Positions 31,308 through 41,883 are shown, counted from the first letter of the stretch. The stretch is DNA of 64,000 nucleotides from Lepidodermella squamata (GCA_047495785.1 JBLDXI010000001.1:1178001-1242000); one strand, 5' to 3'. Program-made: numbers and translations. The notes: generated from the sequence alone by a model not told the origin.

Positions 31308-33206
31308 TCAAGGGTCTTCAGTCATGTCGGAAGTAGCAACAGCTTGTATTGGTCTTAGTTCAATGGCTGCCGTAGCTTGCTCAGCCGCATTGCGCTGATC
31401 TTCCAGTGTGCGCTTAAATGACGGCTTATAAAACAGAAATATTGGGATTATGACGCATTCGGCTATCAACATGGTCCATGTAGCCCAGTCTGTGCCAATT
31501 TCCGGGAACATGTATAGGAAAAAATAAATCCACGAGATGAAACAGCTTGCCAAGCTGTAAAAAAATGAAAATTACTAGCCTCATACTAAATTGCGGAAGA
31601 GAAATTAAAAATTCAGAATATCTTTCAGCGGAACCAAATTTGCTGTAGCGGAACCAAAAATGCCGTAGCGGAACCAAAGTCGAAATATGCTAAGGGTCAT
31701 TTTTATAATAATTCTACGAATTTTAGGCTAAGCCTGAATTCTAAATTAAACACTCTGTCTCATAGAGAATTTTGCGCTGAATTTACTGGTGACTATTGTA
31801 GAATTATTGTGGCCAATCTTGACCCGCAAGAAATATCCGAAAAACGATTTCAGGCCACTAGAAAATTCCTAAATTTGGTTCCGCTCACCGTAAATTTGGT
31901 TCCGCTAAAAGGAGGATCCTTAAAAATTCCTCCTTAAAATATTTGCTTACGTGAATACTCCAGAAACAACTGACTCAGCAACCGGGTAACTCGCCTCGCA
32001 AGCCATTTCCCACCACATAGGCTCGACTGACGTGAAAAAAGCAGCAGAAACCACCAAAGCGACCCAAATTAGGGCTTTTGTAAAGAGACTGGGGATGAAA
32101 TACCGTGCAATAACCATTGACCCAAATAAAGCGCAACCTATCACCATGCAAATGGTGCAAACCAGCTTGGGGTGCTTATCAATAATCGGTTTCGCGGTAA
32201 CCATCAACAATGGAGCGGCGAATATGCCGACAACGCTAACGGCAAAACCGACCCAGCCAGCCTCGACTTCGTTCATAGCTGGCGAAACGAATAGGGTTAA
32301 AACCTGGTGCCAGGCCGAGTACACTGCAGACGAAACCGCATAGACGACCATTGTCAGCCAAACTTGTTTATGACTCAATAATTCCTTTACCGATCTAAGA
32401 AAAGGTACTCGCTCAACCGATGCGGTATAGGATGGCGGGGTTGGCGGGAAAGGAGGTAGGTAAATGATCGCAAGTACCAGAATAATTTGAGCATAAACTG
32501 CCTCGAAATAGAGAAGTTTTCGAATAGCTAATCTCGACTCGTCCACAGTCACAGAATCTGAATCAACAGGAGCGAAGAAGTTGACAATCATAGGCCCCAC
32601 CATGAAACTAGCAGCTTGACCGAGCTGGGTACCGGTCAGTCCTATCGAGGTAGCTAGAGATCGTTCGTGAATAGGAAACCAAAACGCGCTGATAAACGTG
32701 CATCCGATCCAAGGTATCGAAGACGCAAGGCCGTTTATTATGTGAGCGATATGAATTATGACTCGATCGCCCAATTCATCGCCGACGCTTAGACACCGAA
32801 TCGAAGCAGCGACAGCTACAATACCAGCAGTGATAACCTCGGCAAATCTCAATCCTTTCTCTTGAATCAACCACATGAACGGAAATACTGAGAAGAAGTA
32901 GCAGACGTTGTACCAATTTGGTAGCCAGGCGAAGTCAAACTGCGTGAATCCCAACGCCTTCGTTGCTGTTTCCTCGATAGGACCCCAGGTGCTGTAGACC
33001 ATCACCTGTCCTAGTCCGATCATAGTATGTAGGCCTAGAATGTACCATCGCGTCCAGTAGGACTTGAATTCAGTCGGTTTTCCGGTTCTCCCCAACTCGT
33101 CATCGATTTCACAGTCTTGACTAATCAAGTCTTCCTTGCTGCTCGTTCTATACATGCCGGTAATAATGGGCTCCGATTCGTCAGGTTTCTCATCAGCTGT
33201 GCCCAT
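31308..33206 (-). CDS. SLC49A4/DIRC2-like MFS transporter (copy 2)
   Basis: 500 residues from exons 31951-33206 and 31308-31554, the same intron position and phase (2) as copy 1. The N-terminus is longer and contains ESEPII, a possible acidic dileucine sorting signal of the kind that sends DIRC2 to lysosomes (inference). Otherwise strongly similar: YSTWGPIEETA, FMWLIQEKGLR, WIGCTFISAFWFP, ERSLATSIGLTGTQLGQ. The 396-bp intron contains an inverted-repeat element, which explains its length relative to copy 1. Confidence 0.8.
31623..31911. repeat. AGCGGAACCAAA inverted-repeat element in transporter intron
   Basis: The left end has three copies of AGCGGAACCAAA (31627-31676); the right end has two copies in inverse orientation (TTTGGTTCCGCT, about 31872-31907). 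The outermost 20 bp of the two ends match as inverse complements with one mismatch. The element fills most of the intron of SLC49-like copy 2 and is missing from the homologous intron of copy 1. Related sequences occur at 39995-40205 and 44741-44894. Confidence 0.65.
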
Positions 33207-33638
33207 TTCATCGTTATCAAAGTCGGTTATTATTGCCCTCTTTTGTTAAACAAAAAATAATCACCCTTAGCGAAACAATATTCATGGCACTTGCAGCAGG
33301 GTACAAGGTTCGAACACAGGTTTATCAGCAGAAAGGCGAAATATCTTATGATGCTGCGATAGCGCCCTCACGTTTTCTGATAACGTCCATACTACAACCC
33401 CAGCATTCAGCTTGGGACTAGTTGATTTCACACAAATTGCGTTGCCAATTTCTAATTTGACCTAGATTCTCCAACAAAATTATTTTATGACTTCTTCCTC
33501 ATAAAAGCGATCGTAATAAAGCGTGGGGTCATTAATTATACTCATCGATGATGTGCATTTATTTTTGAGCTAAAATCACACAAGATAAAATCAGTCAAAA
33601 GCTGCCACAAAAAATATCCGACTTTGATTTCGCATTAT
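33207..33638. other. Intergenic, no gene recognised
   Basis: Upstream of SLC49-like copy 2 and downstream of SULT-K. AT-rich, nothing notable. Confidence 0.4.
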
Positions 33639-34707
33639 TCATTCGTTCTGCTCAAATTTGATAGGCAGGCCCTCCATAGATTTTTCAACGTAAGCGTTGA
33701 AACGAGCGAGAAGTTCAGGCGAAAAGTACGCTTTCCAGCCTCCAATCTGGCCTTTTCGCACGAAGCTGCCCGGCTTGCGGCCGACCAACTTGGCCATATC
33801 AAGCAGCCAGCTGTAGTTGTTCGAGTCGTTTTTCTTCATCGCCTCAAACGAAGTTGCTTCGACGACTTTTTTGATGAAGTCATCGTCGGTATTTTTGCCG
33901 AGAAATTGCGCGACTTTTTTAATGCTGCCGAATGCGTCGTGTTTGAGCTCTTCGTAAGAAATCATCATGATAGGCTTGCCAGCTTTTTGTAGCTCGTAAA
34001 ATTCGCGAAGGTGGGTATGCCAGGGGCCGAAAAATACTAAGGAAAAATATCAAATTAAGGCTGATTGATGGAAATCGATTGAATACCATGCTTTCCAGCA
34101 ATCAAATGTTCGACAACCTCTTCGAAGGTTCCGTCATACATATGGGGTGGCATATCATGGAAGTGATGGAACAGCGAAACCGCCATGTCCCACGGATTTC
34201 TGTAGACATAGATGACTTTAGAATTGAAGAGCTTGTACGGCAGAAATGAAGGTGTTAGGTGGCTTTTGAACATTCGAGGGGCCGGTCTAGCGGCAAATGC
34301 GTCAATATTTTCCGGTTTTGGCGGGTATGGCGTTGGAACTTCAAGCTCAGGAACACGCTCGTCGATGTGAATAGACGAGCCACCCTCGAAATCCTCAGTT
34401 ACTAACAGATAAACGATGTGCTGCATCCAAGTCGTTCCTATAAAATAAAGAAATTCAGCAAAATTAAGGAGGCTAATTTGAGATTCCTATTACCACATTT
34501 CGGGAACGAGCATACAAAAACGTCGCTTGGTTCGACAGGAAAGTTGCGTATTTTATCGAGAAATTTAGGCAATCCAATGCTGAGTGTTCGACCGCAGATT
34601 TCAACGCAAGGCCAGCCGAAAGGATTGTCGCCCATGTAATCGCCCAGCGTGCCGAAAAAATGGCGCCTAAAGGCCGCCTTCTTCTCATCGCGCGGCATTT
34701 CCTCCAT
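33639..34707 (-). CDS. Cytosolic sulfotransferase, three exons (SULT-K)
   Basis: 320 residues from exons 34494-34707, 34087-34437 and 33639-34036, both introns phase 1 (56 and 50 bp). Intron positions equal those of SULT-I and SULT-J but the protein is more diverged. Joined motifs: CSFPKCG/TTWMQH and GKHG/VFFGPWHTH; also FKSHLTPSFLPYK, YVYRNPWDMAVSLFHH, TSFEAMKKN, RKGQIGGWKAYF. The last motif has Gly for the nearly invariant Asp (GDW to GGW) and Ala for Asn. Still expected to bind PAPS. Start MEEMPRDEKK. Confidence 0.85.
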
Positions 34708-35154
34708 TTTTTGACAATTTTATTTCGCGTAGTAGTCGTACTGGTGAAGAGGAAAAATGTTGTGCTGCTTCCCGTGGGTTTTAGTAAGAATTGGCTGGGA
34801 CTGCTAAATTCGTGCTCCTCTGGAGCTGGCTATCTGCGTGTTTTTCATGCCGGGCGCTTATCTACACAAAACAACAACCACAAACATAGTTTCAAGCTCG
34901 AGAGATTAGATAATTAGGTCATTTATTATTATGACAGGACAGTAAATCCACCTGAATATTAATGAAGGCAATCAGCGAAACGATGAAATGATATAATAAA
35001 AAATGGCGTCGAAGTCGATTTCGATTTGATCTCCGTTTGGAGAAGCTAGGGGCAGGAAAAATCTATGAATAAATAATCAAACAATATGCTTCCCCCTTTC
35101 ATTTGCAGCGTTTCAAACTACGCAATTTTGACGTGTAGATAAAGTCAAGGTAAA
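34708..35154. other. Intergenic, no gene recognised
   Basis: Divergent promoter space between SULT-K (minus) and the first Cys-rich secreted gene (plus). The last 50 bp (AAACTACGCAATTTTGACG) resemble the corresponding sequence before the second copy (CAGACTGCGCAATTATAAGG), as expected for a duplicated promoter. Confidence 0.45.
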
Positions 35155-35691
35155 ATGATATCTGGGAAATATAGGCTATTTCTACTTTTATTCTGTCTTT
35201 TGATATCCGCTGATTTCTCGAAAAGCCAAGCCGCTTACGGCATTTGTCAGGGTGGTTGCGCAACTTTAGTGGTTGCGTGTTATGGTGGTTTGGGCATCCC
35301 TTTCGGAACAGTTACCGTAGGCGCAGGAACGCCAGCTGCAATAATAGCCTGCAACGTTGCTTTTGGAAAATGTCAGGCAGCCTGTTTTGCCGCTTTAGCT
35401 GCTGATGCAGCCATTATTGGCGGAGCTAACTGGTATCTGGGTCCGCTGGCCGCAGGTGCGGTGGTGGCAGTATCAGCTGGAACCCTCGTTTACTATTGGG
35501 GCACGGACGGCGTTATCCTGTTCAAGGACGCGGCTGTTTGTTACTGGAATGCTGGAAAAACTTTCGGCTTCTCTGGACATGAAGGCGATGTCAAAGTGAC
35601 ACAATGCAACGAGGCATTGGGAAATGGACTCGCCAAGCTGTTCGATAAATCCACGGCGGTTGAAAAGAAGGGAAACGATCGAGGCCTATAG
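35155..35691 (+). CDS. Secreted Cys/Gly/Ala-rich protein, tandem copy 1
   Basis: 178 residues. Signal peptide (LFLLLFCLLISADFSKSQA) then a domain with regularly spaced cysteines: ICQGGCATLVVACYGG, PFGTVTVGAGTPAAIIACN, FGKCQAACFAALAADAA, then a Gly/Ala-rich hydrophobic stretch and a last region with single Cys in VCYWNAGKTF and TQCNEALGNG. The phrase order CxxGC...ACY...GTxxxGAGTPAA...CN..FGKCQxxC recalls small Cys-rich secreted proteins known from protists, fungi and some invertebrates (zygote-specific Zys3-like proteins of Chlamydomonas among them); this link is from memory and function is unknown. A second copy lies 0.7 kb downstream. Confidence 0.75.
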   Translation: MISGKYRLFLLLFCLLISADFSKSQAAYGICQGGCATLVVACYGGLGIPFGTVTVGAGTPAAIIACNVAFGKCQAACFAALAADAAIIGGANWYLGPLAAGAVVAVSAGTLVYYWGTDGVILFKDAAVCYWNAGKTFGFSGHEGDVKVTQCNEALGNGLAKLFDKSTAVEKKGNDRGL

Positions 35692-36411
35692 ACGTCAGAC
35701 ATTCATTCTCTTTGTCATCAATTTTTGTGAATTTCGCCAATAATTTATTTCACTGGAAAATGAAATTATAATATTCAACAAGTTAAATGCCTTTTCTCAT
35801 TATGCGACACATTTTTCGCTAGGTAAATCGCGCATGTTGTCTGTTTTTCTAGCCATGACCATAGCGACATCAGACGTCCTCTATGGCCATGACCTTATAA
35901 AAGATAGAAAAATAAAAACATTTTCCAGCGAAAAATAATGTACCCATATGCACCAGCATGATCCGATTAAAGGTCGATCAACAAGTTCTACGGCGAAAAG
36001 TTGAACAACCGTCTACACGTCCACGTCTACAACCGTATGCAACGTTTTCTTGCGTTATTATGCCCCATTTCTTGCGCTTTCGCTGGCCATTCAAATTTAC
36101 CTACCCCATTTGCGGTTTCATCTTCATCGTTTCCCCCTATGTATTCTTCGAAGAGAGATCTAGCGGTCTTGATTGTGACATGAAATTCGCGAATCCGTAA
36201 AAAGAAAGGGGGAGGAACTTTGCACACGGATAAGATGAGTCACAATCGGCAGAGTAAAAATCAGCGTGTGTTCGTGCAAATAAAGCACACTTTCATCTCA
36301 TCCGTTCTTGGTCTCACAAAATATGCAAAAAATCTGCAACTCTTTTTCATTTATACAGCAATTCAGACTGCGCAATTATAAGGCATTTTCGGCATACAAC
36401 TTCAACGTCAA
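35692..36411. other. Spacer between the two Cys-rich genes, includes lysA relic
   Basis: The left part corresponds to the 3' flank of copy 1 and to a relic of the lysA 3' end (see 35812-35965). The rest, 35966-36411, has no match with the unit downstream until the promoter of copy 2 near 36360. A frame at 35958-36200 is not convincing. Confidence 0.45.
35812..35965 (-). pseudogene. Relic of lysA 3' end (exon 2, intron and edge of exon 1)
   Basis: This stretch parallels 37049-37200 in order and orientation. It contains a copy of the last lysA exon (GTAAATCGCGCATGTTGT and CTAGCCATGAC), the following A-rich intron with TTAGCGAAAAATAATGTAC-like sequence, and about 14 bp of the exon-1 end (CATATGCACCAGCAT against CATAAGCACCAGCAT); similarity then stops abruptly near 35965. 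The splice donor is damaged (CCCATATG for CCCATAAG with the GTAAGT context lost). It shows that a tandem duplication of the Cys-rich gene carried along the neighbouring tail of lysA. Confidence 0.75.
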
Positions 36412-36915
36412 ATGTTGCCTGGATTAAGATTATTTCTAATTTTATTCTGTCTATTAATATCCGTCGATTTCACGAGTCAAAGCGGTTACGGAATTTGCCA
36501 GGCTGGATGTGCAGCTTTAGTAGTTGCATGTTATAGTGCTTTGGGTCTCACTTTTGGAACAGTTACTGCAGGCGCAGGGACGCCCGCTGCAGTGCTAGCC
36601 TGCAACGCTGCCTTCGGGAAATGCCAAGCAGGCTGTTTTGCCGCTTTAGCTGCTGATGCCGCCATTGTTGGCGGGGCTAGCTCATCTTTTCTGGGTCCGC
36701 TGGGCGCAGTTGCGGTGGTGACAGCATTAGCTGGAACCCTCGCTTACTATTGGGGAACGGACGGCGTTACCCTGTTCAAGGACGCGGCAGTTTGCTACTG
36801 GAAGGCTGGAAAAACGTTTGGCGTCTCTGGACATGAAGGCTGTAAGGAAGTGGCTAAATGCAATGAGGCATTGGGAAGTGGGCTCGCAAAGCTGTTCAAT
36901 AAATCAGCGAAATGA
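36412..36915 (+). CDS. Secreted Cys/Gly/Ala-rich protein, tandem copy 2
   Basis: 167 residues, close paralogue of the gene at 35155. Signal peptide LFLILFCLLISVDFTSQSG. All cysteines of copy 1 are kept (ICQAGCAALVVACYSALG, VLACNAAFGKCQAGCF, VCYWKAGKTF, AKCNEALGSG), plus one more (GHEGCKEVAKC) where copy 1 has GHEGDVKVTQC, so this copy has an even number in that part. The gene is convergent with lysA: their stop codons are only about 130 bp apart. Confidence 0.75.
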   Translation: MLPGLRLFLILFCLLISVDFTSQSGYGICQAGCAALVVACYSALGLTFGTVTAGAGTPAAVLACNAAFGKCQAGCFAALAADAAIVGGASSSFLGPLGAVAVVTALAGTLAYYWGTDGVTLFKDAAVCYWKAGKTFGVSGHEGCKEVAKCNEALGSGLAKLFNKSAK

Positions 36916-37048
36916 AGTGCAACCCAGACTATCACCTCAAGAGATGTACGTCACTGCTGATATTTGTGAAGTTCGCCAATTTTCCTGAAATGATTATCAT
37001 TCGATAATGTCTTCTTCATCAAATCACAGTAAGAGTCAGAAATTTTAT

Positions 37049-38344
37049 TCATTTTCTGTCAAGACATATTTCGCGTGGTAAATCGCGCATGTTGTATGTG
37101 CTAGCCATGACTTTCCTATAACAAAGGCAAAAGAATAAAAAGCATTAGGAAATGTTTTTTAGCGAAAAATAATGTACTTACCCATAAGCACCAGCATCAG
37201 CGATGAGCAGAATGTCCCCTTCACGAGTGTCGCTTGGCAACTTGATCTGCTTCGCAATAAAATCGCCAGATTCGCATATTTGACCGACGACATCAAAGTT
37301 CTCCTCCTTCTCATGTGATTCACCGCCTCGCAATATCGCCGATAAATTAAAAACATGATGATGAGCTGAATATAGAGCGGGTCGGATGAGCGTATTCATC
37401 CCAGCATCAGTTCCTACAAATCGCCGGCCGCATTTTGATTTCAGCTGCGTTACTCGTGACAGTAAAACCCCAGATTCAGCAACTAGAAACCGGCCTGATT
37501 CCATCCAAATTTCAACATGAGGCGGCAGACTAGTTTTCACAGCTGCTAAATGACGATTCACCTCGACTAAATCTACCTCTTCGCCCTTACGCTCGAAACG
37601 ATGATAATCGACACCAAGGCCACCTCCGACGTTGAGAAATTTGATGTGAGGAAAATGGGTCAGAAATTTAGATAAATAGCTCGCATTCCTAGCCCATGTT
37701 TCTGTATCGAAAAGCTGTGAACCTAAATGGAGATGAAGTCCTATAACACGACAGTTCAACTCCTCCAGGCGATTTCGAACCAACGCCAATTCATCAGGGT
37801 CAGACTCGAAATCAATTCCAAATTTTGATTGCTGTCCGGCTGTGTTGATGTAATGGTGATGAGACTGATTATTAGCCTGACCTGGGTCGAGCCGCAATAT
37901 TATTTCACGATTTTTAAACACGTCATCAGGCCAGTTGAATAAAGGCCACGAGTTGTCTAAGGTGATGTAGCCACAAATTGTGCTTGCTTCAACAAATTCC
38001 TGTCGTCCGACAAAATTCGGCGTGAATAACAGACGATGCCGGGTTAAAATATCCGCGCCAAATATTTCAAGGACGTGCCGAATTTCGTTTAGAGAAACAC
38101 ATTCAAAGCCGCCTGTCAACCGGCCGTTTCTCCAAATTGCGCGGAGGACACCCGGGTTGTGATTGGCTTTCACGGCGAACCAGAGTCGGTCTACGGCGGT
38201 TAAAGTGTTTAAAACGAGGTCAACTCGTTGACTGATTTCCGAGGTGGAATAAACGTATAATGGCGTCGGCTCAGCTTCCTGGTCACGATTAACCAGGTCG
38301 ATCAAGTCGATCTTTTTCCCAAGCCACCACGGTTCTTTATTCAT
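37049..38344 (-). CDS. lysA: Diaminopimelate decarboxylase-like, bacterial type, with intron
   Basis: 409 residues from exons 37182-38344 and 37049-37115 (66-bp intron, phase 2). PLP-dependent fold III decarboxylase, expected to convert meso-diaminopimelate to lysine and CO2. Motifs: PLP lysine in WFAVKANHNPG, LHLHLGSQLF, glycine loop LNVGGGLGVDY, ESGRFLV, the active-site VGQICESGDF, and the C-terminal DAGAYG/KVMASTYNMR. The short second exon supplies the substrate-proximal YNMR segment. The phrases WWLGKK at the start and GFECVS/LFTPNFVGR/YITLDNSWPLFNW resemble the decarboxylase half of bacterial fused aspartokinase-LysA proteins; no aspartokinase part is present here. Start at 38344 (MNKEPWWLGKK); the frame continues to 38455 with a hydrophobic stretch that would be an odd leader. 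Animals normally lack this pathway. Confidence 0.88.
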
Positions 38345-38948
38345 GATAAGTTGTGGCAAAATAATACAGCAAACCGTAATAGCAAGAAATTTAGATAATA
38401 ATAAAGAGATAAGAACTGGCTGTTGGCAAAATATAGCCGATTTGGGAAATTGCAAAGGATAAGATAAATCATTGAAATCGCAGGCTTGAGATATTTGTTC
38501 CTGAAAATTACCAGCTGAATCCCGGGAAATTAGTTTAGCTCAGGAGCATCTCAGGAGAGATAAAAAAATGTGACATTAAAATTATTGTTGAATTTTTGTT
38601 ATATTTTTTTTATACCTATCAGACCTAAATGAGGCCTCCAGATTGTCTGAACATGTTTCATCACCCTTTTTCGTACAATTTTCGAAAAATTTATGTTACG
38701 TAACTTTTCATTCAAAAAATTTACGCACGAAAAATTGAACGTGGCGAAGGCGGTTCAAGCACGCGATTTCAAGTGCCTGATCAATAAAATTTCGCAAAAA
38801 ATAAACTCGGCTTGTGCTTCTCAACGCCGAAAAAACGCCACTTTTCAGTTTCATTCGATCGGATTTTTGTTCGTCATCATTCGATAATTTATTGTTTCAC
38901 TATTAATTTATTTCTGTAAATTATTGTTCAATATTTGCTACCTGAAAC
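38345..38948. other. Divergent promoter region, lysA and LicD-like gene
   Basis: AT-rich sequence between two divergently transcribed genes. A 64-codon frame at 38693-38887 is not convincing. Confidence 0.4.
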
Positions 38949-41883
38949 ATGACGGCGCCTCTCAACGTCATGTACCGAGCTTCGGTTCGCGACAACTGTT
39001 GCGTTCGATACTGCCGATTTTGGCTGATGGCCGCTCTTGTTATCCTATTCTCCGTTCTATGCATCATGACGTGAGACGTTGAAATATCTATTTTTATTCA
39101 AAATTTGGCAATTTTTATCAAAAGGTTGCCGAAAATTTTCCACCGCCGTCATCACTTCACAAGCAGGCCGAATGTAGCGCAACACGCTGCTCAACACGCT
39201 GCGAAATCTCATGTCGATAAAAGAGCCCCGACCCCGGTTGAAAAGTTCGAACCAATCAACCAGGAATCTCAATCGTTACCTGACGACCACTCGCATGAAG
39301 ATCACGAGGATGAAGGTGATGATGATGATGAACATGGGCTGATGCCGGGCGATGAAGAGCAGCAAGTCGCTAGGCCGGGTATGGGCAGCGAGGAGAAGTT
39401 CCGGCGGCAAATCGAAGACCGCATCAACCCGGCCCAAGTTCCGCGATCGAACAAAAAGCTGGATGAGGATAAGTTGAAGGAATTTGCTGGCAACGCGTTG
39501 CCTGCCCTGGAAGAACCGAACCCGCACGTGCCCCGGGGTGGCGATGTCGAGTTCGAAGGCGTGCCAGTCAATGTGAAACGCGGTTTCGGTAAGACGATGA
39601 AGAAGGCGAATAAGCGGCGTTATGACGATGATAATGAAGACCATTCAGGTGTGTTCAAGGAGGCCAACAGCTGGGCGTCGATTTCGGTCGAGCGGCGCAA
39701 CAAGAAGAAGGACGACGGCAAGCCGCCGAAGAAGGCGAAACGCGACCCGACTAACAAGCACGTCGGCTTGGCGCGCGAGGAGGAAAGCGGCGACGATGAC
39801 GAAAAGGAGCCCGAGCATGACGACGACCACCATCATGATCATCATGACCACAAGCATCACGAGCGCCATGAAGACGCGGAGCATAACCATGAAGAAGCCA
39901 CGGATAAGAAGGTCGAGGACGAGCAGAAACAAGTCGACGCTAAGCAACAGGTAATTTCAAATTCGTAAAAAAAATTCACGGTTTCTAGTAAGGAAGAAGC
40001 GGAACCAAAATTGCCTGAAGAACTTACAGTAATTAAATTGCCAAACATCTATAAGTGACATTCTCCGTGGTTTTCAGTTTTGAGGCCTGGCGAACAATTT
40101 CAGAGCACGACGTAGTCAAGCTAAAAAAAATTAATTTAGAATTGCACTTTTTAGTTATTTGCGTTTGGTTCCAAGTTTTTTTTTAATTTGGGCCCGCTAA
40201 AAGATACTCGGATTTGAATCTATTACTTAATTTACCTTAAATTGAATTCTCAAGGAACAACTGAAACTTCACGATTTACTGGAAAATTCGAAAAACAATC
40301 GGCTAATGGCTAAATTCCCGAGTGAAAATAACTTGCATTAAAATTAATTCAATATTTTTTCAGTTTTTTCAGAAAAAGTTTGAGATTTTTATGATCAACT
40401 TTTAGGACAAACAGGTGGATAAAAATCAGAAAAAGAAGTTGCAGAAAGCTGAACCTCAACAAGCTGATCAGCTGAAGCAAGAAGATGTCAAGCCTAAGAA
40501 AGAAAAATCTAACCAGCCTTTGAAAACCGACGAGCAAGAGCAAAAGCAGCAACAAGAGAAGAAGCTTGAAGCCGAACCCCAAGCCGATGTGAAAAATCTG
40601 AAGAAGGAAGAGGCGAAGAATGACAACGCGCTGGAGGCTAGCGACAACAAGGAAAAGAAAAAGGCTGGCAAGGCTTGCAAGAAGGGTGACAAGAAATGCG
40701 AGGAAAAGCACGAGCATGAAAAGACGGAGAAGAACGAAGCTATGAAGGCCGATGAAAAGATCCAGCAGAAACAAGAGGAAGTCGATGCGGCCAAGCCCGA
40801 AACACCCGAAGTCGCTCAACAAATCGAGAACGAGGCTAATAAACCCGCTGATCAAGACAACGCGGCCGAACCCGAGGCCGATAAGAAGGAAGAGAAGAAA
40901 AAGAGCCGAAAGCAGAAGAAGGTCGAGAAAGCTGCCGAACACTTGAACGCTCAGCTGGATAAAATTCAGAAGAAGTTGGAGAAAAATGGTGATGTGAATC
41001 TGCACATGGAGTTAGATCAGGCTGATGTTCAGCGGAATCTGGTGAAATATTTCGCTAAAAAGCTGACCGATGACCAACACAAGGACATGGTTGAAACAAT
41101 CAACGCCTGCCATGCCATGTTGAAGCGGACGAAACTTCGGTATTTCTTGCACGGCCGATCGCTGCTTGGATTCTACCGCCACGGCATGAATATGATCCCG
41201 TAAGAAAGTTTCAATTTAAAGTGAATTTTCGAAATTTTTATTCAATTTTTTTAGATGGGACAATGAAGCCGAGATTGCGTTGTTCGCCGAGCAAGTCGGC
41301 AGCGTCGACTCACCGGCCGACTACTACCTGAACTTGTTGAAGAAGCGCGGGTTGGAAACCGACGAGTACAAGTTGAAGAAAAAGTCTGATAACACGTTGG
41401 TTTTCCGCAAAAACGCCGACCCAGTCGACGGTTTCCGCCCCACTGTCACCATTGTCATCCTCCGCGTGGTTGACAAGGACACGCAGAAGCAGGTTTTCAA
41501 CTTCGCAACCAACGACCGCGCTGCCCAGAAAGGCATGATTGTCACTGAGGGCCGCAGCCAAGAACCGGTAATTTTTAAAATAATTTTAATTTTTTTATTA
41601 AAATGAAATTGTGATTTTTTAGTATCCGTTGAGCCTTGTTATGCCGTTGCAATCGGCGACTTTCGAATCTACCGTCGAAACGTTCGTTCCCAGCCGCCTT
41701 CGTGATGTCCTGTCGAAGATGTACGAGAATCCGGCCATGTGTGAAACGCTGCCCATCGTGCGTGACGATATGCCCGATCACGAGATGCGCGTTCAAGTCG
41801 AGTGCAGCCAACTGGCCAACATGTACCAGATTACCAATGTCCTAGATCAGGCGGTATTGAAAGCGCCGAAAATGGGCGCGTAA
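38949..41883 (+). CDS. Type II membrane LicD/fukutin-like protein with long charged stem
   Basis: 771 residues in five exons: 38949-39070, 39125-39950, 40406-41199, 41255-41567 and 41623-41883; every join keeps frame (phases 2, 0, 2, 0). A membrane anchor near residues 25-40 (FWLMAALVILFSVLCIM) follows a short cytoplasmic start, as in Golgi type II enzymes. Residues about 45-520 are an extremely charged stem: acidic runs, a HDHHDHKHHERHED histidine patch and Lys/Glu/Gln-rich helices. The C-terminal quarter has the LicD signature LRYFLHGRSLLGFYRHGMNM then IPWDNEAEI, like LDGGTLLGxxRHxxxIPWDxDxD of phosphocholine and fukutin-type ribitol-phosphate transferases, but one of the metal-binding acidic residues reads Asn (WDNEAE). 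Donor and acceptor unknown. Confidence 0.8.
39995..40205. repeat. Second AGCGGAACCAAA-type element, in LicD-like intron 2
   Basis: Left end AGCGGAACCAAAATTG near 39998; right end a degenerate inverse copy (TTTGGTTCCAAG... AATTTGGGCCCGCTAAAAG, 40165-40204). Internal phrase TTTTCAGTTTTGAGGCCTG shared with 44741-44894. Sits inside the 455-bp intron 2 of the LicD-like gene and accounts for its unusual length. Confidence 0.55.

Noticed and set aside
37178-38455. lysA as a truncated pseudogene ending at GAYG
   Set aside because: A frame-consistent 66-bp intron and a 67-nt last exon restore the YNMR C-terminus.
40349-41005. 218-codon Leu/Phe-rich minus-strand frame
   Set aside because: Antisense of the Lys/Glu-rich LicD stem; the hydrophobic composition is the complement of Lys/Glu codons.
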